64,000 nt of DNA from positions 36,634 to 100,633 of the forward strand of contig NZ_JACCCL010000004.1 in NCBI RefSeq assembly GCF_013408665.1, given 5' to 3'. The notes under the pieces were generated by a model. The model saw only the letters and a list, made by a program, of their open reading frames with translations. It was not told where the DNA came from and ran no database searches. The translations under genes and the position numbers were made by a program. The stretch is from Sporosarcina sp. JAI121 (GTDB lineage: Bacteria > Bacillota > Bacilli > Bacillales_A > Planococcaceae). Of this stretch, positions 8,054 to 16,286 are shown in pieces; the stretch's first letter is position 1; each line of letters opens with the position of its first letter.

Positions 8054-8812
8054 ATGGATATTAAAAATAAAACAGTTGTCCGATCGATGGATATAGTAAA
8101 TCTTTTTATAGACCATACGGAATTAACATTCCAAGAAGTTATTGATCGTTCGGGTATTCCGAAGACGTCGGTCTATCGAATGTTACTATCATTGGAAGAG
8201 ATGGGGTTTCTCGAGAAGGGGCCTGATTTGAAATATCGGTTAGGTCTTCTGTTTCTAACATTCGGCCATCTCGTTTCTTCAAGACTTGATATTCGGAAAA
8301 TCGCTTACCCAATTATGGAGAACTTGCATAATGACGTGAAAGAGGCTGTCAATTTAATTATTAAGCAAGGTGATGAAGCGGTTTATATAGAAAAAATCGA
8401 CAGAAACCAAAAAGTTCGCCTATATACTGCAATTGGCAGGAGAAGTCCCTTATACGCCGGGGCGTGTTCTCGCATTATATTGTCTTATTTACCGGAAACG
8501 GAAATTGATGCATATATGGAATCGGTGGAACTGAAACCGTTTGCGATGGGGACAATAACCGATAAGGACCATCTCATTGAAACGATTGGACAGGCTAAAA
8601 AGGATGGATATACAATTAGTAATTCTGAATTAGAGAATCATACCTCCGCCATAGCCGCACCAATTTTCGATTATAAAGGCGACGTGATTGCTGGAATAAG
8701 TATTGCAGGGATGGAAGCGAATTATCAAGATGAAAACATCCCTACCTTTGCGGCAAAAGCAATTGAAGCTGCTAAAGAAATATCACAATGTTTGGGTTAT
8801 CTGAATAGATGA
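8054..8812 (+). CDS. kipR: IclR-family transcriptional regulator of the pxp (kip) cluster
   Basis: The 252-residue protein has an N-terminal winged helix-turn-helix (LTFQEVIDRSGIPKTSVYRMLLSLEEMG, broken here by the wing KYRLG) and the IclR effector domain, with the conserved GACSRIILSYLP and the C-terminal SAIAAPIFDYKGDVIAGISIAG core. In B. subtilis the IclR protein KipR represses the kip/ycs operon that makes 5-oxoprolinase; here the gene lies convergent to pxpC and one transcription unit away from pxpA. A GGGGGG site precedes ATG. Candidate operators are at 10984 and 11169. The effector is presumably 5-oxoproline or a relative, by inference. Confidence 0.82.
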   Translation: MDIKNKTVVRSMDIVNLFIDHTELTFQEVIDRSGIPKTSVYRMLLSLEEMGFLEKGPDLKYRLGLLFLTFGHLVSSRLDIRKIAYPIMENLHNDVKEAVNLIIKQGDEAVYIEKIDRNQKVRLYTAIGRRSPLYAGACSRIILSYLPETEIDAYMESVELKPFAMGTITDKDHLIETIGQAKKDGYTISNSELENHTSAIAAPIFDYKGDVIAGISIAGMEANYQDENIPTFAAKAIEAAKEISQCLGYLNR

Positions 8813-8813
8813 A

Positions 8814-8862
8814 AAAGCATCCTCCATTTACCTGTTATTTAGGCATAAATGGAGGATGTTTT
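8814..8862. terminator. Terminator after kipR
   Basis: A 17-bp stem, AAAGCATCCTCCATTTA / TAAATGGAGGATGTTTT, with a 15-base loop and T-rich end, starting two bases after the stop codon. Confidence 0.85.
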
Positions 8863-8960
8863 GTATGAGAAAAGTTGAAAGCGCCCGTTAGTTGCGGCTA
8901 GGCTTATGGAGGGCACTGAAAAAGTCCATCATTAAAGAATAAATATGGATACCCGATAAT

Positions 8961-9060
8961 ACACGCTTCGGCGCTCGGGGATGCCTCCCGCCATAAGCCA
9001 GACAACTTCGTCGTCAGTCTTATGGCTTCGGCTACCCCTGTGAGGCGCCTTCGCTGGTAT
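8961..9060 (-). repeat. Long-hairpin dispersed repeat, copy A
   Basis: About 100 bp, read on the minus strand as AGCGAAGGCGCCTCACAGG...GAGCGCCGAAGCGTGT. It folds on itself: GCCATAAG pairs with CTTATGGC and, inside, GACGAC pairs with TTGTC/GTTGTC; outside, GGGG pairs with CCCC and GGCGC with GCGCC. It is nearly identical to copy B (31127) and related to copies at 57068 and 63490. The rest of 8863-9232 has no gene. Confidence 0.85.
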
Positions 9061-9232
9061 TTCGCAGTATATTTGAGGTGCTGCGAATATTCATGTCCAC
9101 TAATCGCCTTTTTAAATTTGGATTTACTTAGAGAGATCAAATTCATCAGTTATTCAGTGGTCGCACTTATCTCGAGAAGCATCCACAAAGCGCCGTAGCG
9201 TGTATTATGGAGAATTCTTTATTTCAACCTAT

Positions 9233-10225
9233 CTATTGAAGCCTTTTAAGTTGAATCCCCATTTTTAGTTCATCTAGTAACCGTTCTTTTTTTAATAGCT
9301 CATTTTCTGCTTCTTCCAGAGAAACTTCCTTGAAATGAATAGTTGAAGTTGGTTGTAGCTGAGCTAAACTTGATAAATCGGCGGAAATAATTTGGCCGAT
9401 TTTTGGGTAACCTCCTGTTGTTTGACGGTCTGCCATTAAAATAATAGGCTGTCCATTCGGGGGGATTTGAATTGTTCCATAGGTCACACTTTCCGACAGC
9501 AATTCAAAAGTATCGGCTAATGAAAGAGCAGGACCTTCCAATCGGTAGCCCATTCGATCGGCTTGAGTTGATAGTGTATAAGGTTCACTAAAAAGCGTTT
9601 GTTGACTATCCTGATCGAATCGGGTGAACTCAGTACCTTTTAGTACACGTATCGTTTGGACCTGTTGTAAATTGATGAGCGCGCTGAAGTTGACAGACCA
9701 TGTTGCATGTTCAGTCATTTCTTCTACTTGTTGTGCGAACGATTGGTTGAGTGCACTCATTTCCCCGCATTCGAATGTATCCCCTTTTCGCAAAGCCCTT
9801 CCTTGGAGACCGCCGATACCTGCACGTAGATATGTACTTTTACTTTCCATAATCGGGGGAACAATTATACCTCCGGCAAAGGCTACGTAAGCCCTGCAAC
9901 CATTTATTGCAGATTTAAACCGTAATATGGAGCCTTTCCGAATGAGTATGGGGCGCCACATAGGAGCTTTTTCGCCATCGATGGTAGCTTGTAAATCTCC
10001 ACCGGTGATTGCCAGTAATGAATCTTTGTCGAATTGAAGAGTTGTCCCGAATAGTGTAATCTCAAGTGCTCCTTCTCCTTCAGCATTACCGACTAGCAAA
10101 TTAGCTACTCTTAGCGAATAACTATCCATCGCACCGCTGACAATTACGCCATATTTTTGAGAGCCGTATCTTCCTAAGTCTTGAATCGTCGTTAGAAGAC
10201 CTGGTTGGAGTACGTTAACGGTCAT
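9233..10225 (-). CDS. pxpC: 5-oxoprolinase subunit C (KipA-like)
   Basis: A 330-residue member of the biotin-dependent carboxyltransferase-like AHS2 family. Signatures are the N-terminal VLQPGLLTTIQDLGRYGSQ, the GAMDSYSLRVANLLVGN segment, and PNGQPIILMADRQTTGGYPKIG near residue 260. With PxpA and PxpB it forms the ATP-dependent prokaryotic 5-oxoprolinase that opens pyroglutamate to glutamate. In B. subtilis the KipI-KipA pair also modulates the sporulation kinase KinA. Its ATG overlaps the stop codon of pxpB by four bases (ATGA), so the two are translationally coupled. Confidence 0.93.
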   Translation of the reverse strand: MTVNVLQPGLLTTIQDLGRYGSQKYGVIVSGAMDSYSLRVANLLVGNAEGEGALEITLFGTTLQFDKDSLLAITGGDLQATIDGEKAPMWRPILIRKGSILRFKSAINGCRAYVAFAGGIIVPPIMESKSTYLRAGIGGLQGRALRKGDTFECGEMSALNQSFAQQVEEMTEHATWSVNFSALINLQQVQTIRVLKGTEFTRFDQDSQQTLFSEPYTLSTQADRMGYRLEGPALSLADTFELLSESVTYGTIQIPPNGQPIILMADRQTTGGYPKIGQIISADLSSLAQLQPTSTIHFKEVSLEEAENELLKKERLLDELKMGIQLKRLQ

Positions 10226-10968
10226 TGTTTCATCTCCTTATAGTGGTAATATTCTTCAGGAGAAATTGGTGTAAAACGAATTATATCTCCGGCCTGTAAT
10301 AATGTCGGAGGGGAGATAGCGGGAAGAAACAAATCGAGTGGGGTACGGCCAATAATTTGCCATCCACCCGGCGTTTCCAATGGATAAACGCCTGTTTGCT
10401 TTCCAGCGATACCAACAGATCCAGGAGCAATTGCTAATAAGGGTGTTTTTTTTCGAGGTGTTGCGATTTGTTCACTCAGTCCTCCCATAAATGGAAATCC
10501 TGGAGCAAAGCCAATCATATAGACTAAATATTCAGCCCCGGAATGTAGTTGTATGACTTCTTCTGCGGATAGACCGTGGTACTGCGCAACATACTCCAAG
10601 TCGGGACCGAATTCGTCCCCATATAATACCGGTATTGTCACAACTCTTTTTTCCAGAGCTAGGTTAGTACCGATTTGTTGAACCAATACCTCCATGAAAG
10701 CACTAACTTTTTGGAAAGAGGTTAACGAGGCATGGCCTGCTACTTTATTCTTTTGTGAATGGTGAACGACTACGGGATTGTAGTAGATTGTTAAGTTATT
10801 GTAGGCTGGTACGGACTCAATAAACCCTTCAAATTTATGATTATTCACTAGAGTTGATAGATTGCTTACCAGCTCATGAATTGTTGGGCTAATTCCTTCC
10901 CCGAGTTGGACAATTATCGCGGAATCTCCTAAAGGCTTCATGCTGGCTACTATGTTACGATTGCTCAT
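10222..10968 (-). CDS. pxpB: 5-oxoprolinase subunit B (KipI-like)
   Basis: A 248-residue AHS1-family protein. The conserved block YMIGFAPGFPFMGGL (about residue 152) is followed by TPRKKTPLLAIAPGSVGIAGKQTG (the proline/glycine-rich KipI signature, given in parts) and YPLETPGGWQIIGRTP. KipI binds the histidine-phosphotransfer region of KinA in B. subtilis and with KipA/YcsF makes up 5-oxoprolinase. Here pxpBC is transcribed away from pxpA across a 278-bp control region, unlike the single operon of B. subtilis. AGGAGC precedes the ATG. Confidence 0.92.
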   Translation of the reverse strand: MSNRNIVASMKPLGDSAIIVQLGEGISPTIHELVSNLSTLVNNHKFEGFIESVPAYNNLTIYYNPVVVHHSQKNKVAGHASLTSFQKVSAFMEVLVQQIGTNLALEKRVVTIPVLYGDEFGPDLEYVAQYHGLSAEEVIQLHSGAEYLVYMIGFAPGFPFMGGLSEQIATPRKKTPLLAIAPGSVGIAGKQTGVYPLETPGGWQIIGRTPLDLFLPAISPPTLLQAGDIIRFTPISPEEYYHYKEMKQ

Positions 10969-10983
10969 TCCAACAGCTCCTAA

Positions 10984-11002
10984 GGTTTCGAATTTCGGTA
11001 CT
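10984..11002. promoter_or_regulatory. Candidate KipR operator 1
   Basis: The 19-mer GGTTTCGAATTTCGGTACT matches operator 2 (11169) at 14 of 19 positions and lies just upstream of the pxpB ribosome binding site. Two similar sites flanking a divergent control region are what an IclR-type regulator would use. Inferred, not demonstrated. Confidence 0.45.
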
Positions 11003-11168
11003 GACGTTCTAAAAAATGGATTCTATTAATCATTATAGTGGTCGGGAAACAAAAAACAAGTCCGAAAAATATAAAAACAAACTATTTGCCGTTATTAGAA
11101 CAGTTTTGAATAGCATCTATTCAGACAAATCATTCTATGCTAGAATTAGTTTACGTTTCAAAACAAGA

Positions 11169-11187
11169 GTTCCAAAATTCGGAACTA
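11169..11187. promoter_or_regulatory. Candidate KipR operator 2
   Basis: A perfect inverted repeat AGTTCC-N7-GGAACT upstream of pxpA. IclR regulators commonly bind short palindromes of TTCC/GGAA type. A weaker copy at 10984 faces pxpB. Confidence 0.5.
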
Positions 11188-11195
11188 AATTTGAT

Positions 11196-11210
11196 TGAAA
11201 GCGCTTACGG
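11196..11210 (+). promoter_or_regulatory. Candidate CcpA cre site upstream of pxpA
   Basis: TTGAAAGCGCTTACG fits the cre consensus WTGNAANCGNWNNCW at every defined position except the last. Its place 37 bases before the pxpA start would allow carbon catabolite repression of the oxoproline genes. Confidence 0.5.
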
Positions 11211-11246
11211 ACATAAATCATTTTATGACTATCGGAGGGGAAAAGA

Positions 11247-12008
11247 ATGTACAAAGTTGATTTGAATTGTGATTTAGGGGAAAGCTTTGGCCGATATAAG
11301 CTTGGTGAACAGCAAGAAATATTGAAATATGTAACCTCGGCAAACATCGCGTGTGGTTTTCATGCGGGCGATCCAAGCGTGATGAGGGAAACGGTTAAGC
11401 TAGCGATAGAAAATGGTGTGAAAATTGGTGCACATCCCGGTTTGCCTGATTTGAATGGGTTTGGTCGTCGTGAAATGGCAATCACTCCACAAGAGGGATA
11501 CGATATGGTTGTTTATCAAATCGGAGCTTTACAAGGTTTTTTAGCGACCTTCAACGAGACGATGCAACATGTAAAACCGCATGGCGCTTTGTATAATATG
11601 TCGGCAATAGACACGAAGCTCGCGGAAGCGATTGCTCAAGCGGTATATGATATTTCACCTTCGTTAGTGTTATTTGGACTTGCCGGCAGCGAATTGACAA
11701 AAGCGGGAGAAAAAATCGGTTTACGAACAGCACATGAAGTGTTTGCAGATCGCACCTATCAATCGGATGGGTCGTTAACTTCCCGTTCGCAATCCGACGC
11801 TTTACTCACAGATCAAGAACTAGCAGTCGCACAAGTGGTGAAGATGGTAATAGAGGGAAAAGTCATTTCCCAGCAAAATACGGAAATTTCTTTACAGGCG
11901 GATACGATTTGCATACATGGAGATGGGGAACACGCCCTTGATTTTGCTAAATATAGTAAAGAAACGTTGGAGAAAAACAACATCATCGTTTCAGCAGTAT
12001 GTAACTAA
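11247..12008 (+). CDS. pxpA: 5-oxoprolinase subunit A (LamB/YcsF family)
   Basis: A 253-residue LamB/YcsF protein with the N-terminal [29 protein letters not shown], and [10 protein letters not shown] motifs that define the family; it ends with the IHGD segment typical of the C-terminus. It works with PxpB and PxpC in ATP-dependent hydrolysis of 5-oxoproline, a damage product of glutamine and glutathione. GGAGGGG precedes ATG. The NRAMP-type gene and ycsI follow in the same direction at short spacing, so pxpA-ycsG-ycsI is one operon. Confidence 0.94.
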   Translation: MYKVDLNCDLGESFGRYKLGEQQEILKYVTSANIACGFHAGDPSVMRETVKLAIENGVKIGAHPGLPDLNGFGRREMAITPQEGYDMVVYQIGALQGFLATFNETMQHVKPHGALYNMSAIDTKLAEAIAQAVYDISPSLVLFGLAGSELTKAGEKIGLRTAHEVFADRTYQSDGSLTSRSQSDALLTDQELAVAQVVKMVIEGKVISQQNTEISLQADTICIHGDGEHALDFAKYSKETLEKNNIIVSAVCN

Positions 12009-12023
12009 AGGGGTGTAATTTGA

Positions 12024-13262
12024 ATGAGTGGAAAAAAAACAGAGAATATAAAAATAGCGGGAACAGCAGAGACTAAAAAGAAAGTTACTATGAGTGTTTT
12101 ATTGGGTGCAGCATTCCTAATGGCGACATCATCGATAGGTCCCGGATTTTTAACGCAAACAACCGTATTTACGCAGCAATTGGCGGCAAGTTTTGGGTTT
12201 GTCATATTGATTTCATTGATATTGGATGTCTTCACTCAAATGAATATTTGGAGAATCATTGCTGTATCGGGGTTACGCGGTCAAGAAATCGCGAACAAAG
12301 TAGTACCGGGACTTGGCGTGTTTTTAGCCATTCTTATTGTAATGGGGGGTCTTGCATTTAATATCGGAAACGTTGCGGGAGCGGGTCTAGGATTGAATGC
12401 GATGCTTGGACTAGACCCGATAATGGGGGCTATTATAAGTGCGACATTCGCAATTTTCATTTTCCTTGTGAAAGAAGCGGGAAAAGCAATGGATAAAGTT
12501 GCACAAATAGCAGGTTTAGTAATGATTCTACTAATGCTCTATGTGGCATTTACGACATCTCCGCCAGTAGGGGAAGCAATCGTGAACACGTTTAAACCGG
12601 AACAAATCAGTATATTTGCTATAGTGACATTAGTCGGCGGTACGGTCGGCGGATACATAACGTTTGCTGGCGGGCATCGACTGTTGGATGCTGGCGTCAA
12701 AGGTATTGAATCTTTACCTGAAGTAACAAAGAGTTCTGTAATAGGGATTATGGTTACAGGCGTTATGCGTGTAGCATTATTCTTAGCGGTACTAGGAGTC
12801 GTCTCCAAAGGCCTTGCAATTGACCCGTCAAATCCTCCGGCATCTGTATTCCAACTTGCTGCAGGTGATATCGGGTATAGAATGTTTGGTGTCATTATGT
12901 AGGCGGCGGCTATTACGTCCGTGGTGGGAGCTGCTTATACGTCTGTTTCCTTTATTAGATCATTCCATCCGTTAATAGAGAAATATCATAATTGGGTTAT
13001 TATCTTATTTATTTTATTATCAACAATTACATTTGCATTGATTGGGCGTCCTGTTAATGTCCTCTTACTTGTTGGGGCTCTAAATGCACTCATTTTGCCA
13101 CTTGCTTTAGGAACGCTGTTAATAGCTGCTTATAAGAAAGATATCGTCGGTAGTTATAAACATCCGCTATGGTTGACGATAGGCGGCGGATTTGTCGTTA
13201 TTGTCATGGGTGTTTTAGGAATCGTGACACTTATCGAACAAATTCCATTGCTTTTTAAGTGA
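12024..13262 (+). pseudogene. ycsG: NRAMP-family transporter with an internal amber codon
   Basis: An intact NRAMP/YcsG-like frame of 412 codons, beginning ASSIGPGFLTQT in helix 1, is cut by TAG at 12900-12902. Reading continues in the same frame with AAAITSVVGAAYTS and the last three or four membrane helices to 13262. The stop falls inside a helix after GVIM; YcsG relatives have a residue such as Trp here, and TGG to TAG is one transition. The B. subtilis kip cluster has the same NRAMP-like YcsG between ycsF and ycsI, probably importing the substrate. As read, the gene gives a 292-residue truncated protein. Readthrough, a recent null allele or a sequence error are all possible. Confidence 0.85.
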
Positions 13263-13293
13263 GTAGATTTTATTTCTGAAGGAGGGATGACGG

Positions 13294-14085
13294 TTGGGAA
13301 ATTATGAAACGATGGCTTCAAATGAAATAAGGAGCCTCATCCGGAAGCAGGTAATAACAGGTCCAACGGCTGGTATGTCTAAAGGTTTCACACAAGCAAA
13401 TTTGGTGATTTTGAAGAAAGAACATGCCTTTGATTTCTTGCTGTTCTGCCAGCGGAATCCGAAGTCTTGTCCATTACTGGACGTGACGGAACCCGGCTCA
13501 TTCATACCCGGAACAATTGCAAAAGAGGCTGATATTCGTAAAGATATTCCAAGATACCGTATTTACAGAGATGGCATGAATACGGAGGAAGTTATGGATA
13601 TCACCGAGTATTGGGAAGATGACATGGTTGGTTTCCTATTAGGTTGCAGTTTCACCTTTGAAACGCCATTACTTGAGAGCGGGATTCCAATCCGGCATAT
13701 CGAGGAAAAATGTAATGTTCCAATGTATAAAACGAATATTCAATGTGAGAAAGCAGGAGTATTTGAAGGTCCTACTGTTGTCAGTATGCGTCCAATGTCG
13801 CATGAAGATGCCATTCGGGCGATTCAAATCACCTCTCGCTTTCCGGCTGTACACGGATCACCCATCCATTTCGGGAATCCGAGTCAGATTGGCATAGCCG
13901 ATATTTCAAAGCCTGATTTCGGTGATTCGGTAACAATCAAAGAAGGTGAAATTCCTGTGTTCTGGGCCTGCGGTGTGACGCCCCAAGCAGTCGCTATGCA
14001 ATGTAAACCTTCGATAATGATTACGCATGCGCCAGGCTGTATGTTCATCAGTGATATAAAGGATGAAAAACTTAGTATTTTATAA
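13294..14085 (+). CDS. ycsI: DUF1445/YcsI family putative hydro-lyase (D-glutamate cyclase-like)
   Basis: A 263-residue UPF0317 protein. The N-terminus has GPTAGMSKGFTQANLVIL, then QRNPKSCPLLDVTEPG, and the C-terminus HAPGCMFISD with a conserved Cys. The mammalian relative converts D-glutamate to 5-oxo-D-proline, which fits well with a 5-oxoproline operon; that link is inference for this protein. The start is TTG 13294 with GGAGGG 7 bases upstream; no better ATG is present. Third gene of the pxpA-ycsG-ycsI operon, closed by a terminator. Confidence 0.85.
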   Translation: MGNYETMASNEIRSLIRKQVITGPTAGMSKGFTQANLVILKKEHAFDFLLFCQRNPKSCPLLDVTEPGSFIPGTIAKEADIRKDIPRYRIYRDGMNTEEVMDITEYWEDDMVGFLLGCSFTFETPLLESGIPIRHIEEKCNVPMYKTNIQCEKAGVFEGPTVVSMRPMSHEDAIRAIQITSRFPAVHGSPIHFGNPSQIGIADISKPDFGDSVTIKEGEIPVFWACGVTPQAVAMQCKPSIMITHAPGCMFISDIKDEKLSIL

Positions 14086-14093
14086 ACAAGCGC

Positions 14094-14130
14094 CATGCGC
14101 TACTACAATTTCGGATTGTGGTAGCGCATG
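14094..14130. terminator. Bidirectional terminator between ycsI and the S66 peptidase
   Basis: Stem CATGCGCTAC / GTAGCGCATG with an additional inner pairing (TACAAT/ATTGTG), between two converging genes. Confidence 0.8.
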
Positions 14131-14135
14131 ATTCT

Positions 14136-15059
14136 TTATGGGCTTACAGTTGGTTCCATCACAGTCAATGTACGGTTAGCTGTGTTCATATTCAGTGTTG
14201 TCCCGATTGGTATGGTGGCTTTATATACTCCATGTGCAGTCGCCAAGTTAGACATTAAGGGTTTGCCCAGAGGAGCTAAAAATTCGTTTATTAGATCTTC
14301 ATATGTTTTTCCATACGCCTCCACACAACGTGTACATTCTCCCATAATAATCCCGATACAATCATCAAACTTCTTGGCTAGTAGAAGATGGTTCAAATAT
14401 CTGTAAACAGTATTTATCGGCTCATGTGTTTCTTCGAGTACGATTATTTTACCAACCGTATTGATTTCAAAAGATGTCCCTAAAGTACCTATAAAAGACG
14501 TTAAGTTCCCCCCGACAACGGGACCGGTCACATTTCCCTTAACGATGCTGACAAGGTCCATGCCAGGGGGATTTTTTATTTCCCAAGGTGCGGTTACTGT
14601 TGAAGTTGCGAAGGAAAATTGGTTAAAATTATATGCTGGAGTTGTCGGGATGAAATCGATGAGAAGTAGACTTTGAAAAGTAATAAGATCCGCGTATTCA
14701 TACAATACATTCAGTAGCACGGTAATGTCACTATAGCCTGAAACGATCTTCGGGTTTTGGCGAATGATTGAAAAGTCGAGGTAGGGGAGAATACCCGCTA
14801 CACCGACGCCGCCCCTTGTAGGTAAAATCCACTTCACTTCCTTATTCATAAACATTCCCATCAAATCAGATGCCATTTGTTGCGGGGTTGCAGCAAGGAA
14901 TCCATTCGACGAATAGACGTGCTCCCCGACAAGTACTTTAAATCCCCTATTTCTTAAGGTTGTAATTCCTTCATTTATTCTACTTGCTGCCAAAGGACTA
15001 CCCAACGTGACAATTCCAACGGTATCGCCAGTCTGCAATTGAGGTGGTTTAGTGACCAT
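14136..15059 (-). CDS. S66 family LD-carboxypeptidase / MccF-like peptidase
   Basis: A 307-residue S66 serine peptidase. The nucleophile Ser lies in VSGYSDIT (about residue 107), the Glu of the triad in IIVLEETHEPINT, and the His in ATAHGVYKATIPIG, with the GGNL-x-x-x-GT loop between. LdcA members trim the terminal D-Ala from murein tetrapeptides during recycling; MccF-type members cleave microcin-like conjugates. The sequence does not discriminate between them. There is no signal peptide, so it acts in the cytoplasm. GAAGGGAG precedes the ATG. Confidence 0.88.
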   Translation of the reverse strand: MVTKPPQLQTGDTVGIVTLGSPLAASRINEGITTLRNRGFKVLVGEHVYSSNGFLAATPQQMASDLMGMFMNKEVKWILPTRGGVGVAGILPYLDFSIIRQNPKIVSGYSDITVLLNVLYEYADLITFQSLLLIDFIPTTPAYNFNQFSFATSTVTAPWEIKNPPGMDLVSIVKGNVTGPVVGGNLTSFIGTLGTSFEINTVGKIIVLEETHEPINTVYRYLNHLLLAKKFDDCIGIIMGECTRCVEAYGKTYEDLINEFLAPLGKPLMSNLATAHGVYKATIPIGTTLNMNTANRTLTVMEPTVSP

Positions 15060-15236
15060 CTGTTGTAGCTCCCTTCAGGATAAAACGTGTCCATATTATT
15101 CATTGTATTGTTAAAGAGAAGGCGTCATAACATGAAAATATTTTTCATATGGATGATTGACATTGTTTCATTTTGTGTGTTCCGTCAACTTGGATGAAGT
15201 GGAAAAAATAACAGTTACGGGACCTTTCGCATATGT

Positions 15237-15242
15237 TATAAT
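15237..15242 (+). promoter_or_regulatory. Extended -10 promoter of the GDPD gene
   Basis: TATAAT preceded by TG (TATGTTATAAT), about 57 bases upstream of the start; the -35 (GTTACG at 17 bases) is weak, as expected for an extended -10 promoter. Confidence 0.5.
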
Positions 15243-15299
15243 AAAAAGAAAAATGGTCTGAATAGTCTGTATTCGTCATTTTTTCATGGGGTTATGATT

Positions 15300-16142
15300 A
15301 TGAGGAATTTCAAAAAAAAGAAACTGCTATTCTTCTTTATAAGTATATGTATGTTGCTTTTGGTCGGTTATGAGGCCAGGCCATTCAATCTTGCCGAAAT
15401 GAATGGGATGATCAGTGTAGCACATCGCGGTGCTTCCAATTTCGCGCCGGAAAACACACATTCCGCTTTTCAGAAAGCGTTGGAGCTTGGTGCTGACTTT
15501 TTAGAGTGCGATGTCCATCTATCCAAAGACGGGGAATTGATCATTATGCATGATGACAAAGTGGACAGGACGACAAACGGTACTGGCTTTGTAAAAGACT
15601 TCACACTTGAAGAATTGAAGGAACTGGATGCAGGAAGTAAATACCATACTTCTTTTGCAGGTGAACAAATCATGACGTTGGATGAACTCCTCGAAGAATT
15701 TTACGGTAAGGCGGGTTTATTGATTGAGATAAAAAAACCGTTCATGTATCCAGGTATTGAGGAGAAAGTGGTAACCCTATTAAAGGAACGAAAAAATGTA
15801 AGCGGTATCATTGTTCAATCCTTTGATATGGAATCCATGAGGAAAGTGAATCTGCTGTTTCCGGAATTGGAAGTCGCCATACTTATGAAACCATCGATTC
15901 AACATCTGTCTACCCAAAAAATAATGGACCTGACATCCTTTGCGACATACATCAATTTTAACGTATCGTATGTCAATCAACGCGTGATTGATCAAATACA
16001 TAATGAGGGTGGAAAAGTATTGGTCTGGTCTACGAAAAGTCGGAGATGGGTGGACAAAGCCTATCATTACGACGTTGATGGTATCATAACGGACTTTTCA
16101 ATCTGGCCTGTCGAGGGGCCCGTCCATCTAGTGCAAGATTAG
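15300..16142 (+). CDS. Glycerophosphodiester phosphodiesterase, membrane-anchored
   Basis: After an N-terminal basic stretch and one hydrophobic segment (about residues 8-24), the GDPD TIM barrel begins with VAHRGASNFAPENT (catalytic His-Arg-Gly), followed by FLECDVHLSKDG (metal-binding Glu and Asp) and IIMHDDKVDRTTNGTG. It hydrolyses glycerophosphodiesters, such as deacylated lipids or teichoic acid glycerol units, to glycerol-3-phosphate. The hydrophobic N-terminus lacks a lipobox Cys and reads as an anchor or signal peptide, placing the enzyme outside. ATG 15300 has GGGG 8 bases upstream; an ATG six bases earlier is possible. Confidence 0.88.
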   Translation: MRNFKKKKLLFFFISICMLLLVGYEARPFNLAEMNGMISVAHRGASNFAPENTHSAFQKALELGADFLECDVHLSKDGELIIMHDDKVDRTTNGTGFVKDFTLEELKELDAGSKYHTSFAGEQIMTLDELLEEFYGKAGLLIEIKKPFMYPGIEEKVVTLLKERKNVSGIIVQSFDMESMRKVNLLFPELEVAILMKPSIQHLSTQKIMDLTSFATYINFNVSYVNQRVIDQIHNEGGKVLVWSTKSRRWVDKAYHYDVDGIITDFSIWPVEGPVHLVQD

Positions 16143-16162
16143 TCTGAAATAAAAGAGGGAAA

Positions 16163-16201
16163 TCCAGTACCAGCCGATACTTGGGCAGTACTGGCTTTTT
16201 T
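16163..16201 (+). terminator. Terminator after the GDPD gene
   Basis: Stem CCAGTAC / GTACTGG followed by CTTTTTT. Confidence 0.8.
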
Positions 16202-16286
16202 GAATGATTTTTTAGTAGCTGGCTTTCTTGACAATGAAAAACGGGAGCCATACACTTATGAGTAGAAAAGATAGTTGGAGGACAAA

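Noticed and set aside
2455..12902. Stop-codon recoding (pyrrolysine or suppressor) to explain two in-frame TAG codons
   Set aside because: Several genes here use TAG as their normal stop, no pyl genes are in the window, and one of the two interrupted genes also has a frameshift. Ordinary mutation is simpler.
16275..16286. Longer start of the ATP-grasp ligase (TTG 16275)
   Set aside because: The extra codons are the GGAGG ribosome binding site itself; ATG 16287 is correctly spaced from it.
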